The notes under the pieces: model-generated
What the model was told of the DNA's origin: nothing
The model's input: only the letters and a program-made list of their open reading frames with translations
Database searches by the model: none
Origin: Paenibacillus sp. GP183
GTDB lineage: Bacteria; Bacillota; Bacilli; Paenibacillales; NBRC-103111
Length of the DNA stretch: 64,000 nt
Assembly (NCBI RefSeq): GCF_900104695.1
Contig: NZ_FNSW01000001.1
Span: forward strand, 2,976,001-3,040,000
Reading direction: 5' to 3'
In this document: positions 16,548 to 25,592 of the stretch, one piece after another
How positions within the stretch are numbered: position 1 is the first letter of the stretch
Layout: every line of letters begins with the position of its first letter
Made by a program: the position numbers and the translations under genes

Positions 16548-17426
16548 TCACTTTAGGTCACTCTTACCGCGCTCCACCAGTAAAATGTGATTTTTCGCAA
16601 AATCCTCGACGAGCCATCCTCCATCTTGCTGCACAGCATAAACACTGGCATCTTCAAGCCTGGAAAGAATAGCCTTCAACTCGGTCTCATCCGGAACAAC
16701 TATCGTATAATAGCGCAAACCCGTCGCATCAGCCGGTGCTGGAGGAGCTCCGACGCCTGCCCAAGTGTTCAACCCGATATGATGGTGATAGCCGCCAGCT
16801 GAAATGAACAGAGCCGAATCCGCCATCAACATCATCTCCCCAAACCCGAGCAGCCCGCAATAAAACTGCCTTGCACTGGGTATGTCATTGACATGGAGAT
16901 GCATATGCCCAAGCTTCGTGCCCTTTTGCAGGCCATTCCAAGGCTCTTCCCCCGCCTCATCAAGCAAGCCTTGCCAGTCGATAGGGTCTGTGGCCATTTG
17001 AATTTGACCTTGTCCGTTGTACTTCCACGTTTCCCGCGGACGGTCTACATAAATTTCAATCCCATTATTATCCGGATCAGCGATATAAAGCGCCTCACTT
17101 ACCAAGTGGTCCGCCTGCCCAATATGAATACCGGACTTAATCAGACTGCGCAGCGACAAACCCAAATCCTTACGAGTAGGTACTAGAATCGCATAATGGT
17201 ATAATCCAGTTGTTCTTCTCTTAGGCTGGACTTGAGCGTTCTCGATCTCCTCTAACACAACCAAGGGAGTGCTTTCCCCATTGGCAGCAAGCTGCGCGGT
17301 TTTTCCGTCTTGCCGCAGCACCTGAAAACCAACAACTTCTTGATAAAATTGCAGGGAACGCTCCAAGTCGCTGACTTTTAAATGAACCCGACCGATTTCG
17401 GTATCCGGATGAATTTGCGCTGTCAT
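16548..17426 (-). CDS. catE: Catechol-2,3-dioxygenase-family ring-cleavage enzyme (CatE-like, two VOC domains)
   Basis: 292 residues from the ATG at 17426, chosen because ATAGGAG lies eight bases upstream; a GTG 18 bases earlier is the alternative. Two vicinal-oxygen-chelate halves are visible: TEIGRVHLKVSDLERSLQFY at the N-terminus and LGHMHLHVNDIPSARQFYCG near residue 175. Candidate iron ligands in the second half are the His of GHMHLHV, a His in YHHHIGLN, and a Glu nearer the C-terminus. B. subtilis CatE is an extradiol dioxygenase of the catechol/quinone stress response. A 14-bp palindrome (TTAATATATATTAA at 17458-17471) just upstream could be the operator. No electron-transfer or pathway partner genes are adjacent, so detoxification rather than growth on aromatics is the likelier role. 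Confidence 0.8.
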   Translation of the reverse strand: MTAQIHPDTEIGRVHLKVSDLERSLQFYQEVVGFQVLRQDGKTAQLAANGESTPLVVLEEIENAQVQPKRRTTGLYHYAILVPTRKDLGLSLRSLIKSGIHIGQADHLVSEALYIADPDNNGIEIYVDRPRETWKYNGQGQIQMATDPIDWQGLLDEAGEEPWNGLQKGTKLGHMHLHVNDIPSARQFYCGLLGFGEMMLMADSALFISAGGYHHHIGLNTWAGVGAPPAPADATGLRYYTIVVPDETELKAILSRLEDASVYAVQQDGGWLVEDFAKNHILLVERGKSDLK

Positions 17427-17457
17427 CTGTGCAACTCCTATCACTTACTTTTTATTA

Positions 17458-17471
17458 GTTAATATATATTA
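17458..17471. promoter_or_regulatory. 14-bp AT palindrome upstream of catE
   Basis: TTAATATATATTAA is a perfect palindrome 32 bases before the dioxygenase start, overlapping the expected promoter or leader. It could be an operator for a stress repressor, but AT-rich palindromes also arise by chance. Confidence 0.35.
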
Positions 17472-17567
17472 ATAAAATTTCAATGTCAAGTGATGCTGTA
17501 GAAACACTGAAAAGAGCACTGACCTGAAGTCGGCGCTCTCTGCTGTTGCTGTGACTATTCATATTAT

Positions 17568-17696
17568 TTACCGGAGTAAGTACATAATGCCCATAATGAT
17601 TGCTACCCATAAAAGGGATCCCAGCACAACGCCAATCAACAAACCTTTACCTACAGCCGCATGTCCGTCATGGTAAGCGTCTTCATGGTCATTCAT
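17568..17696 (-). CDS. Small single-pass membrane protein, 42 residues
   Basis: This short gene has a good GGGGAGG ribosome site seven bases before its ATG at 17696. The product begins MNDHEDAYHDGHAAVGKG, which is polar and histidine/aspartate-rich, and continues with a hydrophobic helix (LLIGVVLGSLLWVAIIMGIM) ending YLLR and a stop. Such peptides with an acidic/histidine N-terminus and one helix often associate with larger membrane complexes, but I do not recognise a family. It lies alone between catE and the polysaccharide locus. A weak stem-loop (17514-17542) with a short T-run on the minus strand may terminate it. Confidence 0.65.
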   Translation of the reverse strand: MNDHEDAYHDGHAAVGKGLLIGVVLGSLLWVAIIMGIMYLLR

Positions 17697-17764
17697 ACAA
17701 AAACCTCCCCTGTTTCTAGTTTATTCACTAGTATGGGGAAGATGTTCGAGATTTATCCTTGGTT

Positions 17765-19171
17765 CTAATAAGCGTTTTTATTAAAAAATCCATTCAATAT
17801 GGTTTTCCAAATGATCTTGATATCAAAAAGAAAAGACCAATTTTCAATGTAGAAAATATCATGCTTAATCCGATCTTCGATGGATGTGTCACCGCGCAAG
17901 CCATTACTCTGAGCCCAGCCTGTGATGCCAGGACGGATGTGATGTTTAACCATGTATTTAGGAATTTCCTCTTTGAACTGTTCCACGAAATAAGGTCTCT
18001 CCGGACGAGGACCCACTACACTCATATGGCCAAAAAGAACGTTGAAAAATTGCGGTAATTCATCCAAACTTGTTTTGCGCAAAAATGTACCGAACTTCGT
18101 GCGCCGCGGATCGTTTTCTGTTGTCCATTTGGTATTTGAGGAGTCATCAGCTAAAACCTTCATGGTGCGGAATTTGTACATCATGAATTTTCTTCTACCC
18201 AGACCCACTCTCTCTTGCTTAAATATGATCGGACCGGATGATGTCATTTTTATTCCAATGGCGATAAGGATTAGTAGAGGGGAAGTAATCAACAAAGCGC
18301 AAAAAGAAAAAAGCAGATCAAAGCTTCTTTTTAAAGTCCGATTGGACATCTCATCCAGCGGAATATCACGAACATTGATCAAGGGCATTCCGGCAAAATT
18401 ATCAAAATGCGGTTTGGATGGAAGGATGTCGAAATAGTCCGGGATAATCAGGGTTCTTACGCCGGCTTTTTCGCAGACACTCACGATATGCCCGAATTTC
18501 AGATGCGCTTCGAGCGGTAAGGCGATAATAACTTCATCAATCAGAATCCTTTGCACAATATCTTCAAGCTCATCGATAGTGCCTATAATAGGCTTATAAT
18601 GCATATGTTTGCGCTCGTGATTAGCTGTGTAATCATCCAGAAAACCAACAACCTCAAATCCGAGCTCCGGATGATGATTCAGATTTTCATAAAATCTGCG
18701 TCCAAGTGTCCCAGCTCCCAATATGAGTACATATTGCTTATTAAAACCTTTTTCCCTAAGTCGTTTTAATGACCCTTTTACTATGTAACGATATATGGAG
18801 ATAAAGCAAATGCTGCCAACAAAGAAAATCATCAAATACGACCGAGAGATATGGACCGCTTTGAAAAAGAACAGCAAGCTAAGCAGCATGAAAATACTGA
18901 TCATATGAACTTGGACAACTTTAAAGGCTTCATCTGCAAATCTTTTTTTACGTTTTGGAGTGTATAGCCCGATGTTAAAGCCTACCCCAACAATAATAAC
19001 ACCATAAACAATACTCCAAATCGCATAATCACCAATAGGCAGAGTTTCTACATTGGGTATATAATTACTGACAAACTTCAACCACCAGGAAATAAGAAAA
19101 ACGACTTGGATCGTTAAGAAATCCAAGAATGCATATATTTGCGTTAGAAACCTTTCATTTTTGCGGATCAT
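17765..19171 (-). CDS. Undecaprenyl-phosphate sugar-1-phosphate transferase (initiating transferase, WbaP/WsaP type)
   Basis: 468 residues of the polyprenol-phosphate hexose-1-phosphate transferase family. The N-terminal half has about five membrane helices, then a Rossmann-like CoA-binding domain (VLILGAGTLGRRF, about 160-172; HERKHMHYKPIIG). The C-terminal catalytic domain has RSFDLLFSFCALLITSPLL, the MYKFRTM motif and TSLDELPQFFNVLFGHMSVVGPRP. It transfers hexose-1-phosphate from a UDP-sugar to undecaprenyl phosphate, starting glycan assembly on the inner membrane face. In S-layer glycan loci the equivalent is WsaP. It is the last gene of the minus-strand glycan locus, six bases beyond a GT2 gene. 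Confidence 0.92.
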   Translation of the reverse strand: MIRKNERFLTQIYAFLDFLTIQVVFLISWWLKFVSNYIPNVETLPIGDYAIWSIVYGVIIVGVGFNIGLYTPKRKKRFADEAFKVVQVHMISIFMLLSLLFFFKAVHISRSYLMIFFVGSICFISIYRYIVKGSLKRLREKGFNKQYVLILGAGTLGRRFYENLNHHPELGFEVVGFLDDYTANHERKHMHYKPIIGTIDELEDIVQRILIDEVIIALPLEAHLKFGHIVSVCEKAGVRTLIIPDYFDILPSKPHFDNFAGMPLINVRDIPLDEMSNRTLKRSFDLLFSFCALLITSPLLILIAIGIKMTSSGPIIFKQERVGLGRRKFMMYKFRTMKVLADDSSNTKWTTENDPRRTKFGTFLRKTSLDELPQFFNVLFGHMSVVGPRPERPYFVEQFKEEIPKYMVKHHIRPGITGWAQSNGLRGDTSIEDRIKHDIFYIENWSFLFDIKIIWKTILNGFFNKNAY

Positions 19172-19176
19172 TTACT

Positions 19177-20049
19177 TCACCTCAGACTGGAGAGCTTTAA
19201 TTTATTTCGGCTTACAGAAATAACAAACTTTATTGATATGCCCAGATAGACTAGAACATTCACGATCACGGGATATTTGTACCTGTAATGTTTTCGATGA
19301 AATAAGAACATGGCTCTATGGAATTCGTAAATGATTTTGAAGGGCTTCTTTCGGCTGCTCGCACCTTTGTAGTGAGTGATGGTTGTGCGAGGATAATAAT
19401 AAATCCCCCAGCCAGCTTGTTTGATTCGATAGCACCAATCAATGTCTTCTCCGTACATGAAGAACTCTTCATCCAGCATGCCTACCTGATCAATAGCTTC
19501 TCGTCTAACAAGCATAAAAGCACCTACAAGACAATCTATCGGATATTCCTGATCAGGATTTAAGTAACCAAGCTGATACTGATTGAATCGTGGATTATTT
19601 GGAAATAGTTTTGAGAAGCCAAACGCATAATAAAAAGATGCCGAAGGTGTTGGGAAGCCGCGCTTACAGGCTTTATCGAGCGAGCCGTCGGGAAGCAGAA
19701 TTTTGCAGCCGCTAGCACCTATACTGGAATGTTCTTCCATAAAGTCTAGCATAATTTGGATCGCATCAGGTTGAACGATCGTATCTGTGTTGAGAAGCAA
19801 TATGTATCTGCCTGCAGCTACTCGAATGGCTTGGTTGTTCGCTTTGGAGAAGCCTACATTTTGCTTATTTTCAATAAGTTGAATCGTGGGGAACTGCTTT
19901 CTAATCTCAAGAACTGAGTCGTCTCTAGAAGCATTGTCTACGACTAGAATTTCGTAATCGTAAGATATGCTCGACGATACAATCGAACGTAAACAGTCTA
20001 GCGTTAGCTGACACGTATTATAATTGACTATCACAATACTGAGATCCAT
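19177..20049 (-). CDS. Glycosyltransferase family 2 (rhamnosyltransferase-like)
   Basis: 290 residues with the GT-A fold: N-terminal nucleotide-binding strand MDLSIVIVNYNTCQLTLDCL, metal-binding LLLNTDTIVQPDA (the DxD position), then GCKILLPDGSLDKACKRGFPTP, typical of rhamnosyl-type GT2 enzymes, and a catalytic acidic motif in EEFFMYGEDIDWCYR. It would add a sugar from an NDP-sugar (dTDP-rhamnose is made in this locus) to the undecaprenyl-linked acceptor in the cytoplasm. The C-terminus has a hydrophobic segment (YPVIVNVLVYLGISIKFVIS) that could tether it to the membrane. It lies directly upstream of the initiating transferase. Confidence 0.88.
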   Translation of the reverse strand: MDLSIVIVNYNTCQLTLDCLRSIVSSSISYDYEILVVDNASRDDSVLEIRKQFPTIQLIENKQNVGFSKANNQAIRVAAGRYILLLNTDTIVQPDAIQIMLDFMEEHSSIGASGCKILLPDGSLDKACKRGFPTPSASFYYAFGFSKLFPNNPRFNQYQLGYLNPDQEYPIDCLVGAFMLVRREAIDQVGMLDEEFFMYGEDIDWCYRIKQAGWGIYYYPRTTITHYKGASSRKKPFKIIYEFHRAMFLFHRKHYRYKYPVIVNVLVYLGISIKFVISVSRNKLKLSSLR

Positions 20050-20147
20050 AAAGGAGTCACCATATTTCTATTATTCTCGACATTAATTATACCATTGAAT
20101 CTATGTAAAAAGTATGAATATCTTCTTTTAAAAACTAAACGAATATT

Positions 20148-21227
20148 TTAAGGAGTCTCTATCAACTCGCTTCTCTTTTGTGAATGTTGGACTCCTTTCA
20201 ATTTAACCACTAGAGGCTTTTCCACTAAAATGAAAACAAGATAACTTAATGGGAGAGTCAGTAAAACAATCATAATATCGTCAGACAAAAACCCAATTTT
20301 ATAAGCAAAATGAGTTGTTTTTGTTAATTTCATCATAATAGAAATGAACAACAGATGTGTAAGCAAAATGGTATAAGAAGCATCACCCAATTTGCTAAGA
20401 ATACGGAGCCAGTGTGAATAACTGCGGATTTTTGGCATGGAGATCAGCCCTAAAATAACAAGAACAGCCGGAATATCGTAGAGGAGAACGTCATAGTAGG
20501 GCACCAACGAATACTTATTATTGAGCCAGATCACAAGAAAGCCTAGCATACCAGCCCCTAGAGGTACAAAAGGCTTCCTGGCTCGGTGCTTCATCATCCA
20601 AAATGCAAGAAGGCATCCAACAGCAAATTCCAGATTAACCTCGTTGAAGAGGAAGCTTAAATAAACGTGATTTTGAATATCCGAACCAATAATTGGAACA
20701 TTCAGGACATTACATAAGGTCAATGCCAACCATAAAACAGCCAAGCCAAACGAAACTTTCCGGCCTAAAGCCATTAAAAGACTAAACAGCACATAAAACA
20801 AAACAAAATAGCTTAATGACCATGCAACCGATAAAACAGGACCATGTATCTGAGGAATCAGAAATAAAGATTTAACGATAGTATCCTTATGAGTCTCGTA
20901 CCCATATCCAAAGCTCGGCACCAGAAAATAAACTGGGAGAACAACAAGTGTAATGAGCCAATAAAACGGGTAAATCCTTAATAACCGATTCAATAAAAAG
21001 GGAAGAACATATTTCCTGGTTCCAATGTTTTTCCCGTAAATGGTGTAAAGCAAAAAACCCGTAAGAATGAAAAAATAATCCACTCCACCTGAACGGCCAA
21101 TATTACTAATCCCAAACAAATCGTAATGAAAGTACTTAAATGACATAGCCGAAACGTGGAACAAGAGTACCGTGAATGCTCCGACCCCGCGCGATGCTTG
21201 AAGAAGCATCTTTTGCTGATTATTCAT
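20148..21227 (-). CDS. Acyltransferase 3 family membrane protein (OafA/YrhL-like)
   Basis: 359 residues, about ten membrane helices. The N-terminal signature ASRGVGAFTVLLFHVSAM carries the conserved histidine of the acyltransferase 3 family, and RSGGVDYFFILTGFLLY follows in the second conserved block. Members transfer acetyl, or sometimes succinyl, groups to sugars at the membrane. Within this locus it probably decorates a glycan precursor. Two decayed copies or relatives occur at 22395-22571 and 22620-23045, so the family has been duplicated or exchanged here. Confidence 0.88.
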   Translation of the reverse strand: MNNQQKMLLQASRGVGAFTVLLFHVSAMSFKYFHYDLFGISNIGRSGGVDYFFILTGFLLYTIYGKNIGTRKYVLPFLLNRLLRIYPFYWLITLVVLPVYFLVPSFGYGYETHKDTIVKSLFLIPQIHGPVLSVAWSLSYFVLFYVLFSLLMALGRKVSFGLAVLWLALTLCNVLNVPIIGSDIQNHVYLSFLFNEVNLEFAVGCLLAFWMMKHRARKPFVPLGAGMLGFLVIWLNNKYSLVPYYDVLLYDIPAVLVILGLISMPKIRSYSHWLRILSKLGDASYTILLTHLLFISIMMKLTKTTHFAYKIGFLSDDIMIVLLTLPLSYLVFILVEKPLVVKLKGVQHSQKRSELIETP

Positions 21228-21316
21228 ATGAAAAATGCCCTACCTTCATTAAATTCATAAACCTTGGCAAAATCTACTATACATGACATTTGTGAAGAAA
21301 ATATGAACTTGAACTG

Positions 21317-21354
21317 AAAAAAATAGACCACCTAAACCGATTACCTCGGTCTAG
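21317..21354 (-). terminator. Rho-independent terminator after the second GT2 gene
   Basis: TAGACC (21324-21329) pairs with GGTCTA (21349-21354), with an inner ACCGA/TCGGT stem. The minus strand continues into seven T residues (complement of 21317-21323). It marks a transcript end between the GT2 gene and the acyltransferase. Confidence 0.8.
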
Positions 21355-21396
21355 TAGTCTTCTGACTCCTATGATTAAACACAAATATATTTTTCC

Positions 21397-22356
21397 TTAC
21401 TTTAAGAACCACCTATAAACATGCCGCAACAACACTTTCCGCTTTGCCTGAATCCACTTCCTCTTACGCATGAGACTTGGTAGTTTCCTGAAAAAATCTC
21501 CCCAAGCAGGCAAAAGCTCCGGCTCCCTGACTACCGTATACCCAAAGCTCATAATTTCATAAACAAGCAAAGGCAAACAATGCAAGAACACATAACCCAA
21601 ATGGTCATTCTTCAGCATCATCTTGTATCTGTTAATATAAGAGAGCTTCCGCACAAAAACTGGCTGTTCCTTGCGCCCGCCCGACTTCCAGCCTCGTTCA
21701 TGAAGTGCAAGGGCCTTTGGTTCATAATATGCACTCCATCCTAGAAGTTGAGCCCTCCAGGCCACATCCACATCTTCCTTATATGCAAAAAAATCCGCAT
21801 CAAAGAATTCGCCGTCGATACTGGTATCTTCAATCATCTTTCGAGAATAAAGTGCCGCGGCTCCGGAAACACCAAAAACTTCAGAAGTCCCGCTCCAATC
21901 CAGAGCAGGCTCATTAGCCCCACGATCAAAAGCCCTACGAGCTAGGTTTATAATCAGCCCCGTACTATCGATTGTTCCCTCTTGTGAACGCAGCAGCTTA
22001 CCCGTCGCGCTACCAACCTCAGGATGAGCTTCTATACCTTCTGCTAATTGAGTAACATAATCCTCATGAAGCCGAATATCTGGATTCAATACTAAAGCAT
22101 AGTCACTAGTCGACGCCCGAATGGCTTGATTATGTGCTGGCGCAAAACCAACATTAGATTCATTAAAGATAATATGAATTTTATCCTGATACTTTGAAAG
22201 AATAGCTCTCGTCCGATCCGCAGACGCATTATCAACAATAATAATCTGCTCGATAGGATACGTTTGCCTAAGAACTGATTCGAGACAAGCCTCGATATAT
22301 TTATCACTTTGATACGTAACAATATGAACATTCACCGTTTTTGGCACATTTACCAT
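21397..22356 (-). CDS. Glycosyltransferase family 2
   Basis: 319 residues of GT-A type: VNVHIVTYQSDKYIEACLES at the N-terminus, LVLNPDIRLHEDY as the DxD region, GATGKLLRSQEGTIDSTGL, and the catalytic acidic stretch FDADFFAYKEDVDVAWRA. The architecture is like the GT2 gene at 19177 (similar YKEDVDVAWR/YGEDIDWCYR motifs), so both probably act on the same glycan. The C-terminus is basic (RKRKWIQAKRKVLLRHVYRW), which fits peripheral membrane binding. Its own terminator follows at 21317. Confidence 0.87.
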   Translation of the reverse strand: MVNVPKTVNVHIVTYQSDKYIEACLESVLRQTYPIEQIIIVDNASADRTRAILSKYQDKIHIIFNESNVGFAPAHNQAIRASTSDYALVLNPDIRLHEDYVTQLAEGIEAHPEVGSATGKLLRSQEGTIDSTGLIINLARRAFDRGANEPALDWSGTSEVFGVSGAAALYSRKMIEDTSIDGEFFDADFFAYKEDVDVAWRAQLLGWSAYYEPKALALHERGWKSGGRKEQPVFVRKLSYINRYKMMLKNDHLGYVFLHCLPLLVYEIMSFGYTVVREPELLPAWGDFFRKLPSLMRKRKWIQAKRKVLLRHVYRWFLK

Positions 22357-22394
22357 TCTTTTCCTTGATATTGTTGGTAATATAGTAGTTCTCC

Positions 22395-22571
22395 TTATCT
22401 GTAACTGTTTAACATAATGGGTCCTTCGTAATTAATAATGTAAAGCAAATTTCCTTTTGGTTGTTCCAATATATAGTTTTCCAAAACTCCGGAATTATAG
22501 ATATGACAGATAACTACTGAAAAGGCAAGGAAGCCATGTAATCCTAATAAAACCTCATTTGAAACATTCAT
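22395..22571 (-). pseudogene. N-terminal fragment of an acyltransferase 3 protein (58 codons)
   Basis: A complete short frame with ATG at 22571, preceded by TAGGAG seven bases upstream. The product begins MNVSNEVLLGLHGFLAFSVV and continues ICHIYNSGVLENY, the N-terminal block of acyltransferase 3 proteins with the family histidine. After about 50 residues it stops. It has a healthy ribosome site but is far too short to function, so it is the 5' end of a truncated gene. It differs from the intact gene at 20148, so it stems from a different acyltransferase. Confidence 0.6.
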
Positions 22572-22619
22572 CTTTTTCTCCTAATATGATAACTTGATGT
22601 CTAATATTATAGCACACCG

Positions 22620-23045
22620 ATTAAGGATTCTCTATCAGTTCGCTTCTCGTTTGTGAATGTTGAACTCCTTTCAATTAACCATTAGAGGCTATTCCACTAA
22701 AATGAAAACAAGATAACTTAATGGGAGAGTCAGTAAATCAAATAATATCGTCCGACAAAAGCCCAAGCCCAATTTTATAAGCAAAATGAGTTGTTTTGAA
22801 GCTTTCCGTCCTAAAGCCATAAAAAGACTAAACAGCGCATAAAACAAAACAAGATAGCTTAAAGTCATGCAACCTGTAAACAGAACCATGTATCTGAGGA
22901 ATCAATAATAAAGATTTAACGATAGTATCCTTATAGGTCTCATACCTAAATCCAAAGCTCGGCACCAGAAAATAAACAGGGAGAACAAGTGTAACGAGCC
23001 AATAAAACGGGTAAATCCTTAATAACGGATTCGATAAAAACGATA
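22620..23045 (-). pseudogene. Decayed copy of the 20148-21227 acyltransferase with an internal deletion
   Basis: Bases 22620-22795 closely copy about 20150-20315, the 3' end of the intact acyltransferase gene. The sequence then jumps, after ATGAGTTGTTTT, to the equivalent of 20752 onward (TTTCCG-CCTAAAGCCAT), so roughly 440 bases are missing. The rest up to about 23045 follows 20752-21000. Frameshifts and the deletion leave only short open segments. This is a remnant of duplication or recombination within the locus, not a functional gene. Confidence 0.85.
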
Positions 23046-23074
23046 AATTAGTTTGAGTTACCAATGTTACTTTT

Positions 23075-23539
23075 TCATTTATCGCCACAATATATAACCT
23101 GATTTTTCAAGAATCTTTTGTGACATTTCATATTTTCTATGGGCTCTGCTAATGAAAAGAACTTTAATTCCGTCCCCTCGTCGTCATTTATATGGGGTTC
23201 TCCAATGAATTTTTTTGTCTCATATACTGAAATAACATTATATACTTCATCTCCATGTGGATATTTGTAATACATATCATTACCAGATAATAAGGTATTA
23301 AAATTCAATTCGTTCACCATTATTCCAGCTTCTTCATAGAGTTCCCTATGAGCGGCTTCTTCAAGAGACTCTCCTAATTCTAATGCCCCTCCAATGATTC
23401 CCCAGTCCTTGGTATCCGTTCTCATTTGAAATAGCACCTCATTTTTACCATTAAACACTACAACTACAACACCTGTAAATATAATCGGGCGTGTACCAAC
23501 TAATTTTCTTATATCATGAATGTAACCCAAAGGAATCAA
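23075..23539 (-). CDS. Nudix hydrolase
   Basis: 154 residues with a complete Nudix box: GGALELGESLEEAAHRELYE followed by EAGI (about residues 51-74), matching GX5EX7REUXEEXGU. The N-terminal GTRPIIFTGVVVVVFN and QMRTDTKDWGIIGG are typical of mutT/YjhB-like Nudix proteins. The family hydrolyses nucleoside diphosphates linked to another moiety; the substrate is unknown, though an NDP-sugar is plausible in this locus. It is directly downstream of high-turnover DNA, so it may be cargo rather than a pathway member. The N-terminal MIPLGYIHDIRKL also occurs in many Paenibacillus/Bacillus Nudix proteins. Confidence 0.85.
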   Translation of the reverse strand: MIPLGYIHDIRKLVGTRPIIFTGVVVVVFNGKNEVLFQMRTDTKDWGIIGGALELGESLEEAAHRELYEEAGIMVNELNFNTLLSGNDMYYKYPHGDEVYNVISVYETKKFIGEPHINDDEGTELKFFSLAEPIENMKCHKRFLKNQVIYCGDK

Positions 23540-23543
23540 CTCC

Positions 23544-23951
23544 TTAAATGTTGATGTGCGTTTGTAATTTACATTGTTTGTATTGAGTTCTTTGCAAAGC
23601 GCTATTGGTTAGACAAGACATACTATCGGGAACTAGGTTGTTGGATCGTCGAATTAGAAGGTCGGGAGCACTTTTCGATTGCTTCGATAAGCGATTTTCG
23701 GACTCGTTTTCTCTCCCAATGCTGAATGGGGCTTGTTTTGGTAACATCCGCTCAGTCATGCCTGAAACCAAGTCTTAAGATGATCCACGGTTTTAGTGTT
23801 TTCCATCGCCACTTCATTCAGTAATCCTTGAACTCACCATTTAGCCGCTAAACTTTACCCTTTGACTTGGGAGAGTAGGTTTAGCAAACAACAGACGGAT
23901 ACCTAGTTCGGAACAGGCTCGACCAAACCTTTTGATTATCGCAATGTACTG
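23544..23951. other. Gene-free gap with possible gene remnants
   Basis: No intact gene is visible. The base composition is less AT-rich than the following 18 kb. A plus-strand reading frame of about 43 codons from 23594 (AKRYWLDKTYYRELGCWIVE...) has a protein-like composition and could be the relic of a mobile-element or other gene, but I cannot name it. The block separates the Nudix gene from the AT-rich segment that starts at 23952. Confidence 0.4.
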
Positions 23952-25568
23952 TTAACTAAAACTGTTGCTTTCTCTCTTTTTCATGAGTTGTGAAATAATA
24001 AAAAACATTGCATAAGCATAACTAAATAAAAATATAGGAATATAATACATGAAATAAGGCGCAGGTGCGGTAAAAAATATCAATGGAAATGCCCCCAATA
24101 TCAATATCAAAAGAGACGCCATTCCCCATTCACGTTTAAAAAGGTAATAGATCATCATAAATAGAAGAAATATAACACAAGGAAAAACATTATAAAAAAA
24201 CGAATACAATGGTGTTGTCAAATGATAGTTATCTATTCGGCGAAGTTCCAATATTTTTACGACTTTTTCACGCAGTTCAACACTTACAGGCTGGTTAAAA
24301 GGAATTCTTATAAAGTCTCTATATAAAGGATTTTGATCATACGGAGAAACCAGTTTAAATAGCTCAGAAGAATTGAGAATCGTAGAGTTAGGAATTGTTT
24401 TAAATCCAGAAGCTTCTTTGAAATTACTGAGTCTGTTTTCGAGAACAGGTTTCATATTATTTAACGTAAGATATGCAAATGACTTCAACATATTATTATA
24501 ATCTTTCGGGGTATAGTTTGGTCTTACCCCACCTAGGTAAAATAAGGCTTCCATTCCACCATGGGTTTTTAGCAACTCAACATTAACCACCTTATCAATT
24601 TCAATAAGATGCTTGTTAACATTATTACCTTTAAGATCTACTTTAAGCAGAGAAGCCAATGGCTCAGATATAGCTGATAATTTATAATTACTATTCTGTT
24701 TTTGTAATCCGCGGTTTTGAATATTATTTAAAATACTAGTACTTATTATTACAATTAATAATAATAAAGCCAACTTTTTATTGTCGACATTTTTACGAAA
24801 CAATAACAAGATCACAACCGGTGCAAGCAAAACATAGTAAATCGCTTCGCTGCGCCAAACGGCAATAATTGAAATTAGAGCAGCCCAAAAAAACACATTA
24901 TGCCACGTAACCTTATTGTTATTCTTATATTTAAATATGACATGAAAAAAGAATAAAAGAACTAAAAATGCATAAAGACCTGACCTTAAGGGAAACAAAT
25001 TATTATCTATAATAGTTGGAAGAAGAAAGGGAATATACATTAGATCAACTAATTTCGATTTAAAAAACAAAATCTCACAGTTTGTAATGATATAAGCGAA
25101 TATTAAAGAAATAAATAGAACCTGCATAATTACGATACCTGCAGGTAAGGGAATAATCATCAAACAAAAGATATCAAATGCAGCTGTAACAAAGTGCTGC
25201 CAATATTCTAACTCCAAAAGTCTGGCATAACTGAAAACGACAATATCATCACTTCGCCAAACTCCTGGCCATACCAGTATTAGAAAACCAATCATGATAC
25301 CAAAATATATTAAGAAATGCTTTAAAAAAATTACACATACTTCATTTTTATTTCGTAACCCTTTATAAAATAAACCTACAGCCTGCCAAAACAGAAAAAT
25401 AAAAATAAAAACGAGAGGTTTAAAGACATAATATTCAACACTATTAAACACTTTTGAAGGATCAAATATTGTGGAGTCCGTAATGACAGTTATGACACAA
25501 TGTATAACAGCAACATAAATTAACCTCAAATCAATTAAACTGCTAACCGATCTGAACCATCTTACCAT
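23952..25568 (-). CDS. Polytopic membrane protein, GT-C-like (DUF6020 type)
   Basis: 538 residues with about 11-12 hydrophobic helices and a soluble C-terminal loop (about 300-460). The motif WPGVWRSDDIVVF with an acidic pair after the first helices, followed by YWQHFVTAAFDIFCL, resembles large multi-pass GT-C enzymes that use polyprenyl-phosphate sugars on the outer membrane face. With a GtrA-like and a GT2 gene nearby it would supply the transferase of a three-part extracytoplasmic glycosylation system. The assignment is by architecture and context; the catalytic residues are not proven. The coding sequence is AT-rich, like its neighbours. Confidence 0.6.
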   Translation of the reverse strand: MVRWFRSVSSLIDLRLIYVAVIHCVITVITDSTIFDPSKVFNSVEYYVFKPLVFIFIFLFWQAVGLFYKGLRNKNEVCVIFLKHFLIYFGIMIGFLILVWPGVWRSDDIVVFSYARLLELEYWQHFVTAAFDIFCLMIIPLPAGIVIMQVLFISLIFAYIITNCEILFFKSKLVDLMYIPFLLPTIIDNNLFPLRSGLYAFLVLLFFFHVIFKYKNNNKVTWHNVFFWAALISIIAVWRSEAIYYVLLAPVVILLLFRKNVDNKKLALLLLIVIISTSILNNIQNRGLQKQNSNYKLSAISEPLASLLKVDLKGNNVNKHLIEIDKVVNVELLKTHGGMEALFYLGGVRPNYTPKDYNNMLKSFAYLTLNNMKPVLENRLSNFKEASGFKTIPNSTILNSSELFKLVSPYDQNPLYRDFIRIPFNQPVSVELREKVVKILELRRIDNYHLTTPLYSFFYNVFPCVIFLLFMMIYYLFKREWGMASLLILILGAFPLIFFTAPAPYFMYYIPIFLFSYAYAMFFIISQLMKKRESNSFS

Positions 25569-25592
25569 TTTATTTTCTCCTCATTGAGTTGA

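Noticed and set aside
23594-23725. Plus-strand frame read as a transposase fragment
   Set aside because: Composition is protein-like, but I could not match it to any transposase family, and no terminal inverted repeats are seen. It is kept only as a remnant of unknown kind.
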